Assembly: GCA_017435385.1 (NCBI GenBank)
Contig: JAFSFB010000016.1
Location: 1-64,000, forward strand
Direction: 5' to 3'
Source: Clostridia bacterium
GTDB lineage: Bacteria; Bacillota; Clostridia; Oscillospirales; Acutalibacteraceae
Length of the DNA: 64,000 nucleotides
The translations under genes and the position numbers were made by a program. A model generated the notes under the pieces. It had not been told where the DNA came from and made no database searches. It saw nothing but the letters and a program-made list of their open reading frames with translations. Shown here piece by piece: positions 22,837 through 34,300 of this stretch; within the stretch, counting starts at the first letter, position 1; every line of letters begins with the position of its first letter.

Positions 22837-24711
22837 TTAAAATGCAAACATGAATCTGCCGCCGGGAGCAACATCGCCGTTCTGATAGAAGTCCATGATA
22901 TCGCCGTCAGTCTGCATATTATCGGACAGCTTGAAGTTGAAATGGACCTCATCCCCTGCCGAAAGACCGAGAGCGCTTCTCGGAACGGAAACCTGCATGA
23001 CATTTCCGCTGACGGTATATGCCGCCGTTCCCGTTTCTTCAAAAGCCCAGCCGCCCGTTGATCTGCCGACGGACATGCCCGATGCCGAAGCAAGACCGCT
23101 GTTGATGACATATTCAAAGCCTTCCCAGTTTGCCGAAGCACCCGTTGAGTCGGTATCGATAAGAATTCTCATCCATGCGGTATCGGTATAAGGCGAAATA
23201 TCGTTCACCGTTTCGATCCTGAAATAAACATTGTCGTTATCATATGTGACCTTTACGCTTCTGAAATCGTTGCGCATGGTGCTGTTAGTATAATGAAGAC
23301 CAACCCAGCCGTCGGCATCTCTGTTTCGGGTGCTTCCCGTATAATGGAAATATTCGTTTAAAACGGAATTCCATTGGCTGTCTGCACCGTTTATATCTAT
23401 CGTCTGACCGCCGCTCGTTTTCATCGGTTCTCCGATGCCCTTGAAACGGCGGATATTGGCACAAAGCTGATAATAATAATGGTCCTGCATGATGCCTGCA
23501 GAGGGCTCAATATCACGGCTGTATTCATCGCAGAACTGGTCGGGAAATGCGTTTTCGGTTCCCTGCCATGTATCGTGTCTGCCTGCTATCCATTCGTTCC
23601 AGCCGGTTACAAAAATGAAATCGGGGTCGCACTCAATGGCATAATCCCACTGCTGCTGGAAATTCAGACCGTAAAGCATCGCATTTTCGGTCGAGCCGTC
23701 AACCGTTACGGTTTCGCTGCCCTTCTGATATGAATAGGAATAGTCGCCCTTCGTGAAGCTTCTGCCCTGAACATTTCCGCCGTTGTTCATCGCAACGAGC
23801 TGACCGTCAGCCGCATTCTGAGCAACCGAAACGCACATCTGCTCGGGCTTGCCGAAAAGCGAGGTGCCGTATTTCGCCTGCGGATAATCGCTGCACCAGC
23901 CCCAGCTTTCCTTTGATATGCTTCTGTTTCCGTTGAAATATGAGGGTTCGTTTTCTCTGAATGTGAAAAACTCGCTTATCTCTTTTTCAAGCGGATCGGA
24001 TTCATCGAGAGCCTGAGAATGAGCCATAATCAGAGGCTTGCCCTCCCACATAAACCAGAGATGCTTGTATCTTCCCTGCGAATAGATGTTGTTATAGAGG
24101 TCACGCAGAGAGGTTGCCGCATCCTCAGAGGAGGCAAACGGAAGCATGAAAGCAACCTGAGGAACATTGACGCCCTCCTTTATCGCTTCGTCAAACACCC
24201 TGAAAAGAACCTCATAGGCGGGCTGCCATGTATACGAGCCGTTTGTGCAGTCGAAGATGATAACATCAACGCCTGCATCGGCAATCAGCTCGGCATGCTT
24301 TCTGACAACATATTCGTCAAGATTCTGATAGTATCCTAAGAGCGGTTCATTCCAATGATAGGGCTTGCCGCTGTATGTATTTTCCCATGCAGGGTGGCTG
24401 AAATCTCTGACAGCTTCGGGATACTGTCTGAGAATTTCCGTGACATTATCCGCTTCGTTGCTTGAAGCAAAGTTATAATGCCATGTCCAGTAAAACAGAC
24501 CGACGAATTTTTCCTTGTCGGTTTCTCCGACCTCGGTATAAGTCGGAAGACTTCTGCCCAGACCGTCAACGGCTACCCATGTGTCGGGTCTGACTTCGCC
24601 GTATGAATTTTCGTTGATATTCTTTGTTCCGAAGAGATAAATGTTCAGCATTGACGGCAGCATAAAGATCGCAGTCAGCACCGAAAGCACCGCTCTGAAA
24701 AAAGCCGACAT
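22837..24711 (-). CDS. Secreted GH99-like glycosidase with CBM9-like domain
   Basis: A 624-residue exported protein. Residues 1-25 form a signal peptide or membrane anchor without a lipobox. Residues ~60-440 look like a TIM-barrel glycosidase of the GH71/GH99/WbsX-like group: GLFYWTWHYN, DAGVDVIIFDCTNGSYTW and FVTGWNEWIAG. Residues ~455-624 resemble a CBM9-like carbohydrate-binding sandwich (NVYFRIETVNDISPYT; MRILIDTD). Exact family and substrate are uncertain; alpha-mannan or alpha-glycan cleavage is a guess from relatives. It is the first gene of an operon with a GPH symporter and has a near-perfect promoter. Confidence 0.75.
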   Translation of the reverse strand: MSAFFRAVLSVLTAIFMLPSMLNIYLFGTKNINENSYGEVRPDTWVAVDGLGRSLPTYTEVGETDKEKFVGLFYWTWHYNFASSNEADNVTEILRQYPEAVRDFSHPAWENTYSGKPYHWNEPLLGYYQNLDEYVVRKHAELIADAGVDVIIFDCTNGSYTWQPAYEVLFRVFDEAIKEGVNVPQVAFMLPFASSEDAATSLRDLYNNIYSQGRYKHLWFMWEGKPLIMAHSQALDESDPLEKEISEFFTFRENEPSYFNGNRSISKESWGWCSDYPQAKYGTSLFGKPEQMCVSVAQNAADGQLVAMNNGGNVQGRSFTKGDYSYSYQKGSETVTVDGSTENAMLYGLNFQQQWDYAIECDPDFIFVTGWNEWIAGRHDTWQGTENAFPDQFCDEYSRDIEPSAGIMQDHYYYQLCANIRRFKGIGEPMKTSGGQTIDINGADSQWNSVLNEYFHYTGSTRNRDADGWVGLHYTNSTMRNDFRSVKVTYDNDNVYFRIETVNDISPYTDTAWMRILIDTDSTGASANWEGFEYVINSGLASASGMSVGRSTGGWAFEETGTAAYTVSGNVMQVSVPRSALGLSAGDEVHFNFKLSDNMQTDGDIMDFYQNGDVAPGGRFMFAF

Positions 24712-24745
24712 AATTCCGCCTCCGATATATCAGATTAATATTTAT

Positions 24746-24774
24746 ATTATAAAATCAATCATGCAAAATGTCAA
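24746..24774 (-). promoter_or_regulatory. Sigma-A promoter of the GH99-like/symporter operon
   Basis: On the minus strand a perfect TTGACA (24769-24774), a 17-nt spacer and a perfect TATAAT (24746-24751) lie 34 nt before the start codon. Confidence 0.85.
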
Positions 24775-24783
24775 CACGGCAAA

Positions 24784-24808
24784 ACCGCCCGTGAAAAACA
24801 CGGGCGGT
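24784..24808 (-). terminator. Terminator after malQ
   Basis: On the minus strand ACCGCCCGTG and CACGGGCGGT form a perfect stem with a five-base loop, followed by TTTG. It closes the ABC importer-malQ operon. Confidence 0.85.
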
Positions 24809-24816
24809 CTTAATGC

Positions 24817-26253
24817 TCATATTCTGCCGTATATTTTTGTTATCTCAAAAAGCTTTTCGGAAAGCTCGGGGGTGAAATCGCTTTCAAGAGCCCGCCAGCT
24901 CCAGTTCCCGAAAGGAACGGAGGGAACATTCATTCTTGCCTCGCTCCCGAGCCCGAGCAGATCCTGCATCGTCAGAATCACGGTTCCCCCAACGCTCGCC
25001 ATCGCAGATCTTATAACGCCGTCAACAAAGCCCTCATCAACACTCAGACGCAGATATTTTTTCGCAAACTCAATATCCCTGCCGTCGGCATTTTCAAACC
25101 AGCCTGCAAGAGTATCGTTATCGTGCGTTCCGATATACACAACGCAGTTGCGGTCATAGTTATGAGGAAGATAGTCGCTGCTTTCACGGCTGTCAAACGC
25201 AAACTGAAGAACCTTCATTCCCGGAAAACCCGTTTTCCGCATCAGTTCTCTCACCCCGTCATCGATAAATCCGAGATCCTCGGCGATAATATCAACCTTT
25301 CCGAGAGCCGCTTCAACGGCATCAAAAAGCTCCGCAGCAGGTCCGGTACGCCATCTGCCGTTGACTGCATTTTTGCTTCCGAAGGGAACGGAATAATAAC
25401 TTGAAAAACCTCTGAAATGGTCAATTCTGAGCATATCAAAAAGCTTCATTGAATATCCGATCCTCTTTATCCACCATGCATAACCGTTCTTTCTCATATA
25501 TTCCCAGTCAAAGACGGGGTTTCCCCAAAGCTGTCCCTCGGGGCTGAAGCTGTCGGGCGGAACACCCGCAACCGAAGCGGGATTTCCGCTCGGATCAAGC
25601 TCAAAAAGCTCGGGATTTCCCATGACATCCGAGCTGTCATGAGCAACATAAATCGGCAGATCGCCGATTATTCTTATACCCTTTGAGTTGACATGTTTTT
25701 TCAGTTTTTTCCATTGTCTGAAAAAGAGAAACTGCAGTATTTTCCAGAACTCGCATTCCTTTTTATCCGCCTCGGGCAGAGGCTTCTTCCACTCAAAAAA
25801 GGGCTTGCCCGAAAACATTTCTTTATATGCCATGAACAGAGAATAGTTATCAAGCCAGAATGCGTTTTCCGAACAGAAGCCCTCATATTCTGCCGTCTTT
25901 TCAAATCTCGGCACAACATTTCTGAGAACACGGATACGGTTTTCATAAAGTCTGCCGTAATCGACCCTGCGTTCATCCCTGCCCCAATCGACTCCCGAAA
26001 ACTCCGACGGAAAAAGCAAGCCGTCATCGCAAAGACAGTCAAGATCGATCAGATACGGATTACCCGCAAAAGCCGAAAAAGCCTGATACGGAGAATCTCC
26101 GAAGCCCGTATGCCCTATCGGAAGAATCTGCCAGAATTTCTGACCTGAGCTTTCAAGAAAATCCGCAAAATCATATGCCGCCTGCCCGAGAGTTCCGATT
26201 CCGTAAGGCGACGGCAGGGATGATATATGGAGAAGAATACCGCTTCCCCTCAT
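24817..26253 (-). CDS. malQ: 4-alpha-glucanotransferase (GH77)
   Basis: This 478-residue cytosolic amylomaltase disproportionates maltodextrins. It starts with the GH77 signature [18 protein letters not shown]; the nucleophile Asp is in LRIDHFRGF, the acid/base Glu in IIAEDLGFI, and the third acid in GTHDNDTL. The ATG at 26253 overlaps the stop codon of the ABC ATPase gene (ATGA), so I prefer it to the TTG 6 nt upstream. As the last gene of a sugar ABC importer operon, it argues that the importer carries maltodextrins. Confidence 0.94.
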   Translation of the reverse strand: MRGSGILLHISSLPSPYGIGTLGQAAYDFADFLESSGQKFWQILPIGHTGFGDSPYQAFSAFAGNPYLIDLDCLCDDGLLFPSEFSGVDWGRDERRVDYGRLYENRIRVLRNVVPRFEKTAEYEGFCSENAFWLDNYSLFMAYKEMFSGKPFFEWKKPLPEADKKECEFWKILQFLFFRQWKKLKKHVNSKGIRIIGDLPIYVAHDSSDVMGNPELFELDPSGNPASVAGVPPDSFSPEGQLWGNPVFDWEYMRKNGYAWWIKRIGYSMKLFDMLRIDHFRGFSSYYSVPFGSKNAVNGRWRTGPAAELFDAVEAALGKVDIIAEDLGFIDDGVRELMRKTGFPGMKVLQFAFDSRESSDYLPHNYDRNCVVYIGTHDNDTLAGWFENADGRDIEFAKKYLRLSVDEGFVDGVIRSAMASVGGTVILTMQDLLGLGSEARMNVPSVPFGNWSWRALESDFTPELSEKLFEITKIYGRI

Positions 26254-27362
26254 ACGCAAGCAATCGCTTTCGTTGTTTCTTTATCGAAAAAATGAGCCGA
26301 ATTGCAGTCAAAAAGAAGCTTGACCTCGTCGCCTGCCGAGATTTTCCGTTCCGTTTTCACGCAGGCTATGCACCTGCTTTCCCCCAGCTCAAAATAGATG
26401 TTCACCTGTCCGCCCGTCATTTCGGCAATGTCCGCCTTAGCGTTTATCACGCAGCTTTCCTGAACATTCAGCCCTCCCGAATAGGCGGAGATCTCTTCGG
26501 GACGGATTCCGAGGATAACGCTTCGGTTTTCATATTTTTCAAGACCCTTGGACTTCGATGCGGGAATACGCATGATATGGTCGGCAAACTCGGCATAAAG
26601 AGCATCCTTTTTCTTTGTTATCATGCATTCAATAAAATTCATTCTCGGAGAACCGATGAAGCCTGCAACGAACATATCCGCAGGCTCTGAATAAAGCTTC
26701 TGCGGCGTATCGAACTGACGGATGACCCCTTTGTCCATAACAACGATTCTGTCCGCCATGGTCATGGCTTCGGTCTGGTCATGGGTGACATAGACGAAGG
26801 TCGTCTGCAAACGCTTATGGAGCATCGTTATCTGACTTCGCATCTCGGTTCTCAGCTTTGCATCAAGGTTTGAAAGAGGCTCGTCAAGAAGGAATACCTT
26901 AGGATTTCTGACCATCGCTCTGCCGAGAGCAACTCTCTGCCGCTGACCGCCCGAAAGAGCCCTCGGCTTTCTGTCGAGATACGGCTCGATTTCGAGAATC
27001 GAAGCAGCCCAACGCACCTTTTCGTCGATCTCTTTTTTGGGCATTTTACGCAGTTTTAAAGCAAATGCCATATTCTTATATACGCTCATGTGAGGATAAA
27101 GAGCATAGCTCTGAAAAACCATGGCTATGTCCCTGTCCTTGGGAGCGACATCGTTGACCTTTTTGTTGTCGATAAACAGCTCACCGTCGGAGATATCCTC
27201 GAGCCCTGCAATCATGCGGAGCGTAGTCGATTTTCCGCAGCCCGAAGGTCCGACGAGAACGACGAATTCCTTGTCTTTTATATCGAATGTCAGGTCGGGA
27301 ATGACCGTCACCTTGCCGTTATCAAATCTTTTTGCGACATTTCTGAACTGAATAGCTGCCAT
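26250..27362 (-). CDS. Sugar ABC transporter ATP-binding protein (MsmK/UgpC type)
   Basis: The 370-residue ATPase energises CUT1-type sugar importers. It has Walker [10 protein letters not shown] (~38-46), the Q-loop [11 protein letters not shown], signature [10 protein letters not shown] (~134), Walker B VFLLDEP, the H-loop FVYVTHD, and a C-terminal TOBE/OB domain (about 245-365) typical of MalK/MsmK proteins. The dedicated ATPase makes this importer complete in one operon, whereas many Firmicute sugar importers rely on a shared ATPase. malQ overlaps its stop codon. Confidence 0.94.
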   Translation of the reverse strand: MAAIQFRNVAKRFDNGKVTVIPDLTFDIKDKEFVVLVGPSGCGKSTTLRMIAGLEDISDGELFIDNKKVNDVAPKDRDIAMVFQSYALYPHMSVYKNMAFALKLRKMPKKEIDEKVRWAASILEIEPYLDRKPRALSGGQRQRVALGRAMVRNPKVFLLDEPLSNLDAKLRTEMRSQITMLHKRLQTTFVYVTHDQTEAMTMADRIVVMDKGVIRQFDTPQKLYSEPADMFVAGFIGSPRMNFIECMITKKKDALYAEFADHIMRIPASKSKGLEKYENRSVILGIRPEEISAYSGGLNVQESCVINAKADIAEMTGGQVNIYFELGESRCIACVKTERKISAGDEVKLLFDCNSAHFFDKETTKAIACV

Positions 27363-27366
27363 TTTT

Positions 27367-28209
27367 TCACCCCTTCACCGCACCCGCAACAACTCCACGG
27401 ATGATATACTTCTGACAGAAAAGATAAAATATTATTATAGGAAGAATCGCAAGAACAAGCATAGCCATAAGCGCACCCATGTCCTTGTTGCCGTAGCCTC
27501 CCGTGAGAGCCATCTGAACGGCAACGGGCAGAGTGCGGTTTTCTCCCGAGCCAAGAACAAGATACGGAAGAAGATAATCGTTCCATACCCACATGGCGTT
27601 GAGAATGGCAACGGTTATTGCCGTGGGCTTGAGAATAGGGAAAACTATCATAAAAAATGTTCTTATAGGATCGCAGCCGTCAATAACAGCCGCTTCCTCG
27701 ATCTCTGTCGGTATGCTTTTAATGAATCCGCTGAACATAAAGACCGAAAGCCCCGAGCCGAAGCCGAGATAAATGAAAACGATTCCGAGCACGCTGTTCA
27801 GATCAAGCTCGAATGCAAGAAAGGTCATCGTATACATAACCATCTGAAAAGGAACTATCATGCTAAAAGTAAAAAGATAATAGAGAATTTTGGTGAAGCG
27901 GTTTTTCACCCTGACGATATACCACGCCGCCATCGCCGTGAGCACGACTATTCCCGCAACGGAAAGAACGGTTATGAACGCTGAATTAATGAAGGCTCGC
28001 AGAAAATCCGACTGGACAAAGCCCTTGACGAAATTCTCAAAGCCGACGAATTTTTCTCCCCTCGGAAAGGAAAACGGTTCATCCGAGATATAGAAATTGC
28101 TCTTGACGGAGTTCATCAGAATCACGAAAACCGGCGAAAGAAATACCGCAGAAAGAATAATCAGTACGGCATAAACCGATGAGTCAAATATCCGTTTTCT
28201 TGTTTTCAT
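27367..28209 (-). CDS. Carbohydrate ABC transporter permease (MalG type)
   Basis: The 280-residue inner-membrane permease has six helices and the CUT1 EAA loop ([18 protein letters not shown], about residues 171-188) that docks to the ATPase. Its ATG overlaps the stop codon of the partner permease by one base (TAATG). It ends 4 nt before the ATPase gene. Confidence 0.93.
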   Translation of the reverse strand: MKTRKRIFDSSVYAVLIILSAVFLSPVFVILMNSVKSNFYISDEPFSFPRGEKFVGFENFVKGFVQSDFLRAFINSAFITVLSVAGIVVLTAMAAWYIVRVKNRFTKILYYLFTFSMIVPFQMVMYTMTFLAFELDLNSVLGIVFIYLGFGSGLSVFMFSGFIKSIPTEIEEAAVIDGCDPIRTFFMIVFPILKPTAITVAILNAMWVWNDYLLPYLVLGSGENRTLPVAVQMALTGGYGNKDMGALMAMLVLAILPIIIFYLFCQKYIIRGVVAGAVKG

Positions 28210-29063
28210 TACTGCTCAATCTCCTTTCTTTCCGTTGCCCGAAGCTGAACAAAAGCAATAACCGCAACAAGCAAAAAGAAAATTACCGCCTTTGCCTGAC
28301 CGATTCCGTGCCATTCGGCAAGGCGCAGACCCGTGTGGTCATAGAAGGTTTTATAGATATCGAGCGCAAGCAAAGAGGTTTCCGCCGACTTTCCGTTAAG
28401 CGCAAGGTTCTGATCAAAAAGCTTGAAGGAATTCGTCAGCGTCAGAAAAGTGCATATCGTCACCGACGGCATGACCATGGGTATCGTAATGCTGAAAAGA
28501 GTCCTCAGGGGAGATGCACCGTCGATCGCCGCAGCTTCGTTGATATGCTCGGGAATATTCTGAAGCCCCGCTATATAGATAATCATCATATATCCTATCA
28601 TCTGCCAGTTCATCAGAACAACGAGTCCCCAGAAGCCGTAGCTCGGATCATAGGTTATGTCAACTCCGAAAAAGCCGAGAATTCCGTTGATGATAAGGCT
28701 CCAGATATGGCCGAGAACGATGCCGCCGATGAGGTTCGGCATGAAGAAAACCGTTCTGAAAAAATCAGTTCCTCTGAGCTTTCTTGTCAGCAGAAGAGCT
28801 ATCGAAAAAGCGATGATGTTGATTGACAAGATCGAAACAACGGTAAATTTCACGGTCAGCCAAAGAGAATTCAGAAAGGTTTTGTCCTGAGTAAAAATGC
28901 TGATGTAGTTTTTTATTCCGACCCATTCGCTCGCATCGACAGTTCTGAACTCGGTGAATGAAAGATAAATTCCCATTACGAACGGAATCAGAAACGAAAC
29001 CAGAAATGCGGCAAGAACGGGAACAACAAAAACGGGAAAATATTTTTTTAGAGTTTTATGCAT
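28209..29063 (-). CDS. Sugar ABC transporter permease (MalF type)
   Basis: The 284-residue inner-membrane permease has six predicted helices and an EAA loop (HINEAAAIDGASPLRTLF, about residues 172-189). It pairs with the MalG-type permease encoded next. The protein is short for a MalF and lacks its large periplasmic loop, as usual for Gram-positive CUT1 permeases. Confidence 0.93.
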   Translation of the reverse strand: MHKTLKKYFPVFVVPVLAAFLVSFLIPFVMGIYLSFTEFRTVDASEWVGIKNYISIFTQDKTFLNSLWLTVKFTVVSILSINIIAFSIALLLTRKLRGTDFFRTVFFMPNLIGGIVLGHIWSLIINGILGFFGVDITYDPSYGFWGLVVLMNWQMIGYMMIIYIAGLQNIPEHINEAAAIDGASPLRTLFSITIPMVMPSVTICTFLTLTNSFKLFDQNLALNGKSAETSLLALDIYKTFYDHTGLRLAEWHGIGQAKAVIFFLLVAVIAFVQLRATERKEIEQ

Positions 29064-29128
29064 TCAATCATCTCCGGAAAAGCACGGGGGCCGCCGTGCG
29101 CCTGCAGGCAGCCCCGATTTCAGGTATA

Positions 29129-30484
29129 TTATGCTCCGAATTCGTTCTTCCATTCGTTGACCGCATGTTTTTTGACTTCATCCCAACCCATCTGTCCCTG
29201 AGCATAGCGGAGCAGAGCAGTTCCCAGACTGTCCTTATAGTTCTGGCTCGGAAAAACGGTGAAATTCCACGGAATATTCGTAATCCCTTCCATATTCATC
29301 CAGCGCATAACCTCTCTCGCAAGAGGATCGTCAGGGGTTTCGTTTTCGGAGAAGGTGTCAAAGGGTGCAATATATCCGAGTTCGTCGCTCACATATTTCT
29401 TTCCCGTTTCAGAACCGAAGAGCCACCAGAGGAAATCCGCCGCAGCCTTCTGCTGAGCATCGGTTGCCTTTGAATTGATGCAGATAAAATTCTCAGTTCC
29501 GATGCAGATTCCGAGATTTTCTTCGCCCTTTGTTCCCATATAGATCGGAAGGAATCCGATGTCATCAGCGGCAACCTTGTTGCCCGAAACGCCGAGGATC
29601 TGCGATGCACCCCAGTTTCCGTTCTGCACCATCGCACATTTTCCCAATGCAAACTCCGCCATTGATGCCGTGACATCGATCGTTCCGAGCTTTGTTTTGT
29701 CGGCTGTCGAATTGTTGATATATAAATCAAAAATATTCTTGAAATTATCGGAATAGGTGAACTCGATATTCTTATATCCGTCACCCGTCAGGTCGATTTT
29801 TTTGTCGAGAAATTCGAGCGTTACGGGAATATTCATCAGATGAGTCTGCCAGCGCCAGTCCTCTCCCGTCTTGAGAGATGTCGAAGCGAAAACGCCGTCG
29901 ATCCCGAGTTCGCTTTTTCTTGCCGTCATATCCTCAACAACCGCTTTCAGAGCGGCAAAGGAATTGATCTCGTCAACGGAATTATAGGGCGTTGCTCTGT
30001 TGGGGAGAGAAAAATATTTTGAAAGAATCGCTTTGTTATAAATGATTCCGTAGCCCTCGACAACATAAGGAATGCCGTATACCCTGCCGCCCGAGGTTAT
30101 GGCAAGGCTTTTGTCGGTCAGATGCTTATAAAGCTCCGTGCCGCTCAGGTCAGCGCAGTAATCTGCCCACGAAGCATAGCCGATAGGTCCGTTGATCTGA
30201 AAGATCGTCGGGGCTTCATCGGTTGCCATCCGAGCGGTGAGGGTCGATTCGTAAGTGCCCGAAGCGGCGGTTTCAACAATAAGCCGCACTCCCGTTTCTT
30301 TTTCATACGCCTCGGAAATGCGTTTATATACTTCTGCGATTTCAGGCTTGAAATTCAGATAGCGTATCTCGGTTACCGTTGTGCCGGAATTTCCGTCGGG
30401 GGCAGGCTTCGTGCGGTTGCATGCCGCAAGAACACCCGTAACAACGGTCAGCGCAAGAAGGATTGAAAGAATTCTTTTTTTCAT
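29129..30484 (-). CDS. ABC transporter sugar-binding lipoprotein
   Basis: About 451 residues. A lipoprotein signal ends at GVLAAC (Cys at ~21), followed by a CUT1 solute-binding fold (family 1 extracellular solute-binding protein) from about residue 35, ending DEVKKHAVNEWKNEFGA. The ATG at 30484 has GGAGG 7 nt upstream; the longer frame to 30607 would run through a terminator and was rejected. It is the first gene of the importer-malQ operon. A long inverted repeat ATTGTG-N18-CACAAT (30506-30535) upstream could be an operator, but support is thin. Confidence 0.92.
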   Translation of the reverse strand: MKKRILSILLALTVVTGVLAACNRTKPAPDGNSGTTVTEIRYLNFKPEIAEVYKRISEAYEKETGVRLIVETAASGTYESTLTARMATDEAPTIFQINGPIGYASWADYCADLSGTELYKHLTDKSLAITSGGRVYGIPYVVEGYGIIYNKAILSKYFSLPNRATPYNSVDEINSFAALKAVVEDMTARKSELGIDGVFASTSLKTGEDWRWQTHLMNIPVTLEFLDKKIDLTGDGYKNIEFTYSDNFKNIFDLYINNSTADKTKLGTIDVTASMAEFALGKCAMVQNGNWGASQILGVSGNKVAADDIGFLPIYMGTKGEENLGICIGTENFICINSKATDAQQKAAADFLWWLFGSETGKKYVSDELGYIAPFDTFSENETPDDPLAREVMRWMNMEGITNIPWNFTVFPSQNYKDSLGTALLRYAQGQMGWDEVKKHAVNEWKNEFGA

Positions 30485-30572
30485 GGAATTACCTCCGTAA
30501 TTTTCATTGTGAATTGTTATTATTATGCACACAATAAACGAAGATAATTCAAATTCTTTTTGATGCAAAAAA

Positions 30573-30600
30573 AGATGCACCGACAAACATCGGTGCATCA
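30573..30600 (-). terminator. Terminator of the yhaM–esterase operon
   Basis: On the minus strand GATGCACCGATG and its near-perfect complement form a stem with a short loop, followed by a run of seven T. It lies just past the esterase stop codon and separates that operon from the ABC importer genes. Confidence 0.9.
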
Positions 30601-30611
30601 AAAACATTTAT

Positions 30612-31346
30612 TTAATTGAACCTCTGATGAAGCCAGCGCACACTCATATCGACCCAGCATCTGAGATGCGCCTGATAATCAACATGCTCCTGCTTATCGT
30701 AAACGGCATTGTTTGCAACAGAGAAGCCGTGATAGCCCTTTTCAAAAACATGAAGCTCGAACGGCACACCAGCCTTGGCAAGAGCGGTCGAAAAAGCCAA
30801 AGAATGCTCAACGGGCACGCAGCCATCCTCTGCGGCATGAAAAATGAATGCGGGAGATGTTTTTGCATCAACCTTTTCGTCAAGCGACGGAATGGGCTCT
30901 GCAAGAATATTGCTGATAGATTCAAGAATGCAGGGATAGCCGAGAACAACGGCGGCAGGTCTTATCTTTCCCATCGTTGCAAGAGCGGCACAAAGATGAC
31001 CGCCCGCAGAAAATCCGATTGCCGCAATTCTGTCGGTATCAACATTCCAGTCTTGCGCATTGTCGATTATCGTCTGCATGGCAAGCTCGGCATCCTCAAG
31101 GGGTCTCGGGAATGCCGCTTTTCCCTTGCCGACGGAATAGCGCAGAACAAAAGCGTTGTAGCCATAAGCGTTATATGCAAACGCCACCGGCTCAGCCTCA
31201 CGGTCTGAACAGAACATATATGCTCCGCCGGGAATGACAAGCATCGTCGGACGCTTTGCCATATGCTTCATTTCTTCCGAATAATCGGGCAGGTACGCAG
31301 TGAGCGTTACGCCGTCATCGGTAAGCTTTTCGGTAAAAACTCTCAT
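30612..31346 (-). CDS. Alpha/beta hydrolase, esterase-like
   Basis: A 244-residue alpha/beta-hydrolase of the BD-FAE/acetylxylan-esterase-like type. The oxyanion-side segment VIPGGAYMFCSDREAEP, nucleophile motif GFSAGGH (Ser near 112), acid in EDGCVPVEHS and His in KGYHGFS complete the triad. There is no signal peptide, so it probably removes acyl groups from imported oligosaccharides. I use the ATG at 31346, 7-8 nt after AAAGG, not the GTG 9 nt earlier. It follows the GH38 gene by 12 nt. Confidence 0.88.
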   Translation of the reverse strand: MRVFTEKLTDDGVTLTAYLPDYSEEMKHMAKRPTMLVIPGGAYMFCSDREAEPVAFAYNAYGYNAFVLRYSVGKGKAAFPRPLEDAELAMQTIIDNAQDWNVDTDRIAAIGFSAGGHLCAALATMGKIRPAAVVLGYPCILESISNILAEPIPSLDEKVDAKTSPAFIFHAAEDGCVPVEHSLAFSTALAKAGVPFELHVFEKGYHGFSVANNAVYDKQEHVDYQAHLRCWVDMSVRWLHQRFN

Positions 31347-31358
31347 ATTATTCACCTT

Positions 31359-34300
31359 TTAATAGCTGATTTTCAATGTCTTGATCTCAAAAGGTCTGAA
31401 CTGAAGAACTCCGCCGTCAAATGACTCCTGAACTTCTTCGAGCATATTAGTAATTTCGACCTTCTTTGCTCCGTCAAAGAATTCAACGGGGCAGTTTGTG
31501 AACGTTCCTTCTGCCTCGTAAAGACGGACAATGAATGCTTTTTCGTTATCCTCGCAGGGCTTGATTGCTTCAACGATAACATTTTCCGCTTTCGGAACAA
31601 CGAGCGGAATCGCTTCAAAACCGCCGTTGCCTGCGATAACGGGAACATTCAGCTCATATGCAGGTCTGATGACGGTTTCCGCACCGAAGCCTCCGTCATG
31701 GGGAAGGAAGGAATAGACCGTTCTGTGAACGCCCTTGTCGCCCTCGAAGTCGGGACGGGTTCCGCCCTTATGGAGAGAAAGACGCATCTGACCGTCCTTG
31801 ACCGAAATGCCGTATTTGCTGTCATTGAGAATCGCAGCACCGAAGCGGGTTTCGGATAGGTCGGTATATTTATGATTAACAACCTCAAACTTTGCCTTTT
31901 CAACGGAATCGTTTCTGGTCGTCGGACGCATAACATTACCGAACTGAATTTCAAAACGGGCAAAGCTGTTCTGAACCGAGGTATCAAATGCCGCTTTCAT
32001 GAAGCGGTGATTATCCTGCCAGTCCATAACCGTATCAAAACGGATCTCGGGAGAATCGGCAAAATATATCGCATCCTGAGTCACGGTTGATTTATCCGTA
32101 ATTCTATAGACACTTCTGATAATCAGTGCCGCCGCACCTTGAGAAACAACCTCACGGCTGAGAAGCACGGAGCTATCCTCAAATTTTTCTTCAAGGTCGG
32201 CATCGATATCCCAGTTATCCCATGCGCTGGGGAGATCCTCCGCAGCGATAAGGGTATTGAGCGGATATCCCTCGCCTCTGACCTCTCTGCCTGCACGCTT
32301 ATCAAAAAGCGATTCAATATAACCTTTTGAATCGAAAACGATATCAGCAAAGGGAGTCGAAACGCCCGAATCGCTGACGGATATTTCACTTGCAGAGTCA
32401 GCAGCACCCTCAACAAGATTAATTCTTACGCTCGAAAAAGCAGGGATCTTAACGCCGCTGATTATGAGAATATTCTTGCCGTCGAGATTTTTATATGCCT
32501 GCTGTTTGCAGGGAATATCGGCAACAAGTCCTTCTTCGCATTCGAGGAAGACAGCATCGCTTCTCTCGAACGAAAGGGTATTTGTGAGAGTCACATATTT
32601 TTCGTCGCCGTCAACGACCGCCTTGATATAGTCCGCCGCCTTTTCAAGAATCTCTCCCGTTTCCTCGAGAGCAAGCTTATGGGCGGAAGGAATGCAGGTT
32701 CCGGGAAGAATATCATGGAACTGATTGATGAGAAGCTTTTCATAGAGCGGACGGATTTTTTCGTCGCTCGCAATTTCACTATCCCTGACCGCTTTGGCAA
32801 CGGTAAGGTATTCGAGGTCACGGAGCATCAATTCGGCTTTTCGGTTGTTATGCTTGATGTTATGCTGATTTGTAAGCGTGCCTCTGTGAAGCTCGAGATA
32901 AAGCTCTCCTGCAAAAGTTGAAGCGTTTTTCGCATCGGCTTCAATCTTCTTCATATATTCGCCGACGGTCGAATATTCCGCCTTGGCACAGCCGTTGAGA
33001 TCCTTGATCCTTCTTGCTGTTTCCATCATCTCGAACTGCGGTCCGCCGCCTCCGTCACCGTGGCCGAAGGCGCAGATACGCTTTCTCGTGACGCTTCTTT
33101 CATGAAGCGAACGGTGACCCTCTTTTGTATCACCCGTTACCGCATAATGAAGATCTGCAGGCGAGGGCCATGCAGGAATCTTGTTGAAATGGGTGAAAAC
33201 AGTCGTTCCGTCAATTCCCTTCCAATAGAAGGTGTCATAGGGGAAGCTGTTCGTGTCATTCCAGTCGATTTTCGTTGTCAGGAAATAGTCAACACAGCAG
33301 CCCTTCATGATCTGAGGAATTGCGGCGCTGTAGCCGAAGGTATCGGGAAGCCAGAAGCAGTTTGAGGTAAAATCAAAATACTTTCTTGTGAAACGCTGTC
33401 CCCAGAGGAACTGTCTGACCATCGACTCACCCGAGGTTATGTTGCAGTCGCACTCGACCCATACGCCTCCGTTGGGCTCATATCTGCCCTGGGCAACTCT
33501 CGCTTTTATATCCTCGAAAAGAGCAGGATAATGCTTGCGCACCATATCGGAATGGCAGGCGGAGCTCTGAACGAAAAGGAATTCGGGATACTGCTCCATC
33601 ATCGAGATCGCATTGGAATATGTTCTTGCGCATTTCTTGATCGTTTCGGTCTTTTTCCAGAGCCATGCGGTGTCAAGATGCGAATGTCCTATGATGCCGA
33701 CCTGTGCGGCATCGGGACCGTTCTTGACCGCAAGAACCTCCTTGAGATAAGGATGAGCCGCTTTCAGAGCCGCTCTGAAGGCTTCCTCATCAACATCGTC
33801 ATATGCATAGTAAACTCTCTTATGCACCTCATACAGAGCATTGACGATGTCGCCTCTTCTGAACGAGGATTCGGGCAGCGTTTCGCAAAGCTCGTTGACG
33901 ACCCTGAGATCAAAATAGAATTCGTTAATATATTCATCCTTGAGGCAGATGTCTATGCCACCGAACTTATATCTGTATTCTTTAATAAGTCTGTTTGTTT
34001 CAAAAGGCTGAGTGCCGAGATGGGTATGTCCCGAATAAACCTCGAGAGCGATTTCGATCTTCTCGCCTGCCCTTGCCTTCATTTTCAGCAGGTCGCAATA
34101 ATGGTTGCCGTGGCCCGTGAAAACGATTTTGGTGCAGAATGTGCCGAACGGCTTACCGTTAACCCAGAGCAGGGTTTCATAGCCCTCCGTATGCGGCATG
34201 ATGAAAAGATCCTTGCCGTCAAGCTCTTCGGGAACGGTGAATTCCGTTCTGAACCAGCAGAAGGATTCCTCTGCGCCCCATATCCAGCCGTTGCTGACGG

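Noticed and set aside
30506..30535. Inverted repeat ATTGTG-N18-CACAAT as operator of the ABC importer operon
   Set aside because: The arms are short, the spacer long and no matching -35 element was found, so it was not listed as a feature.
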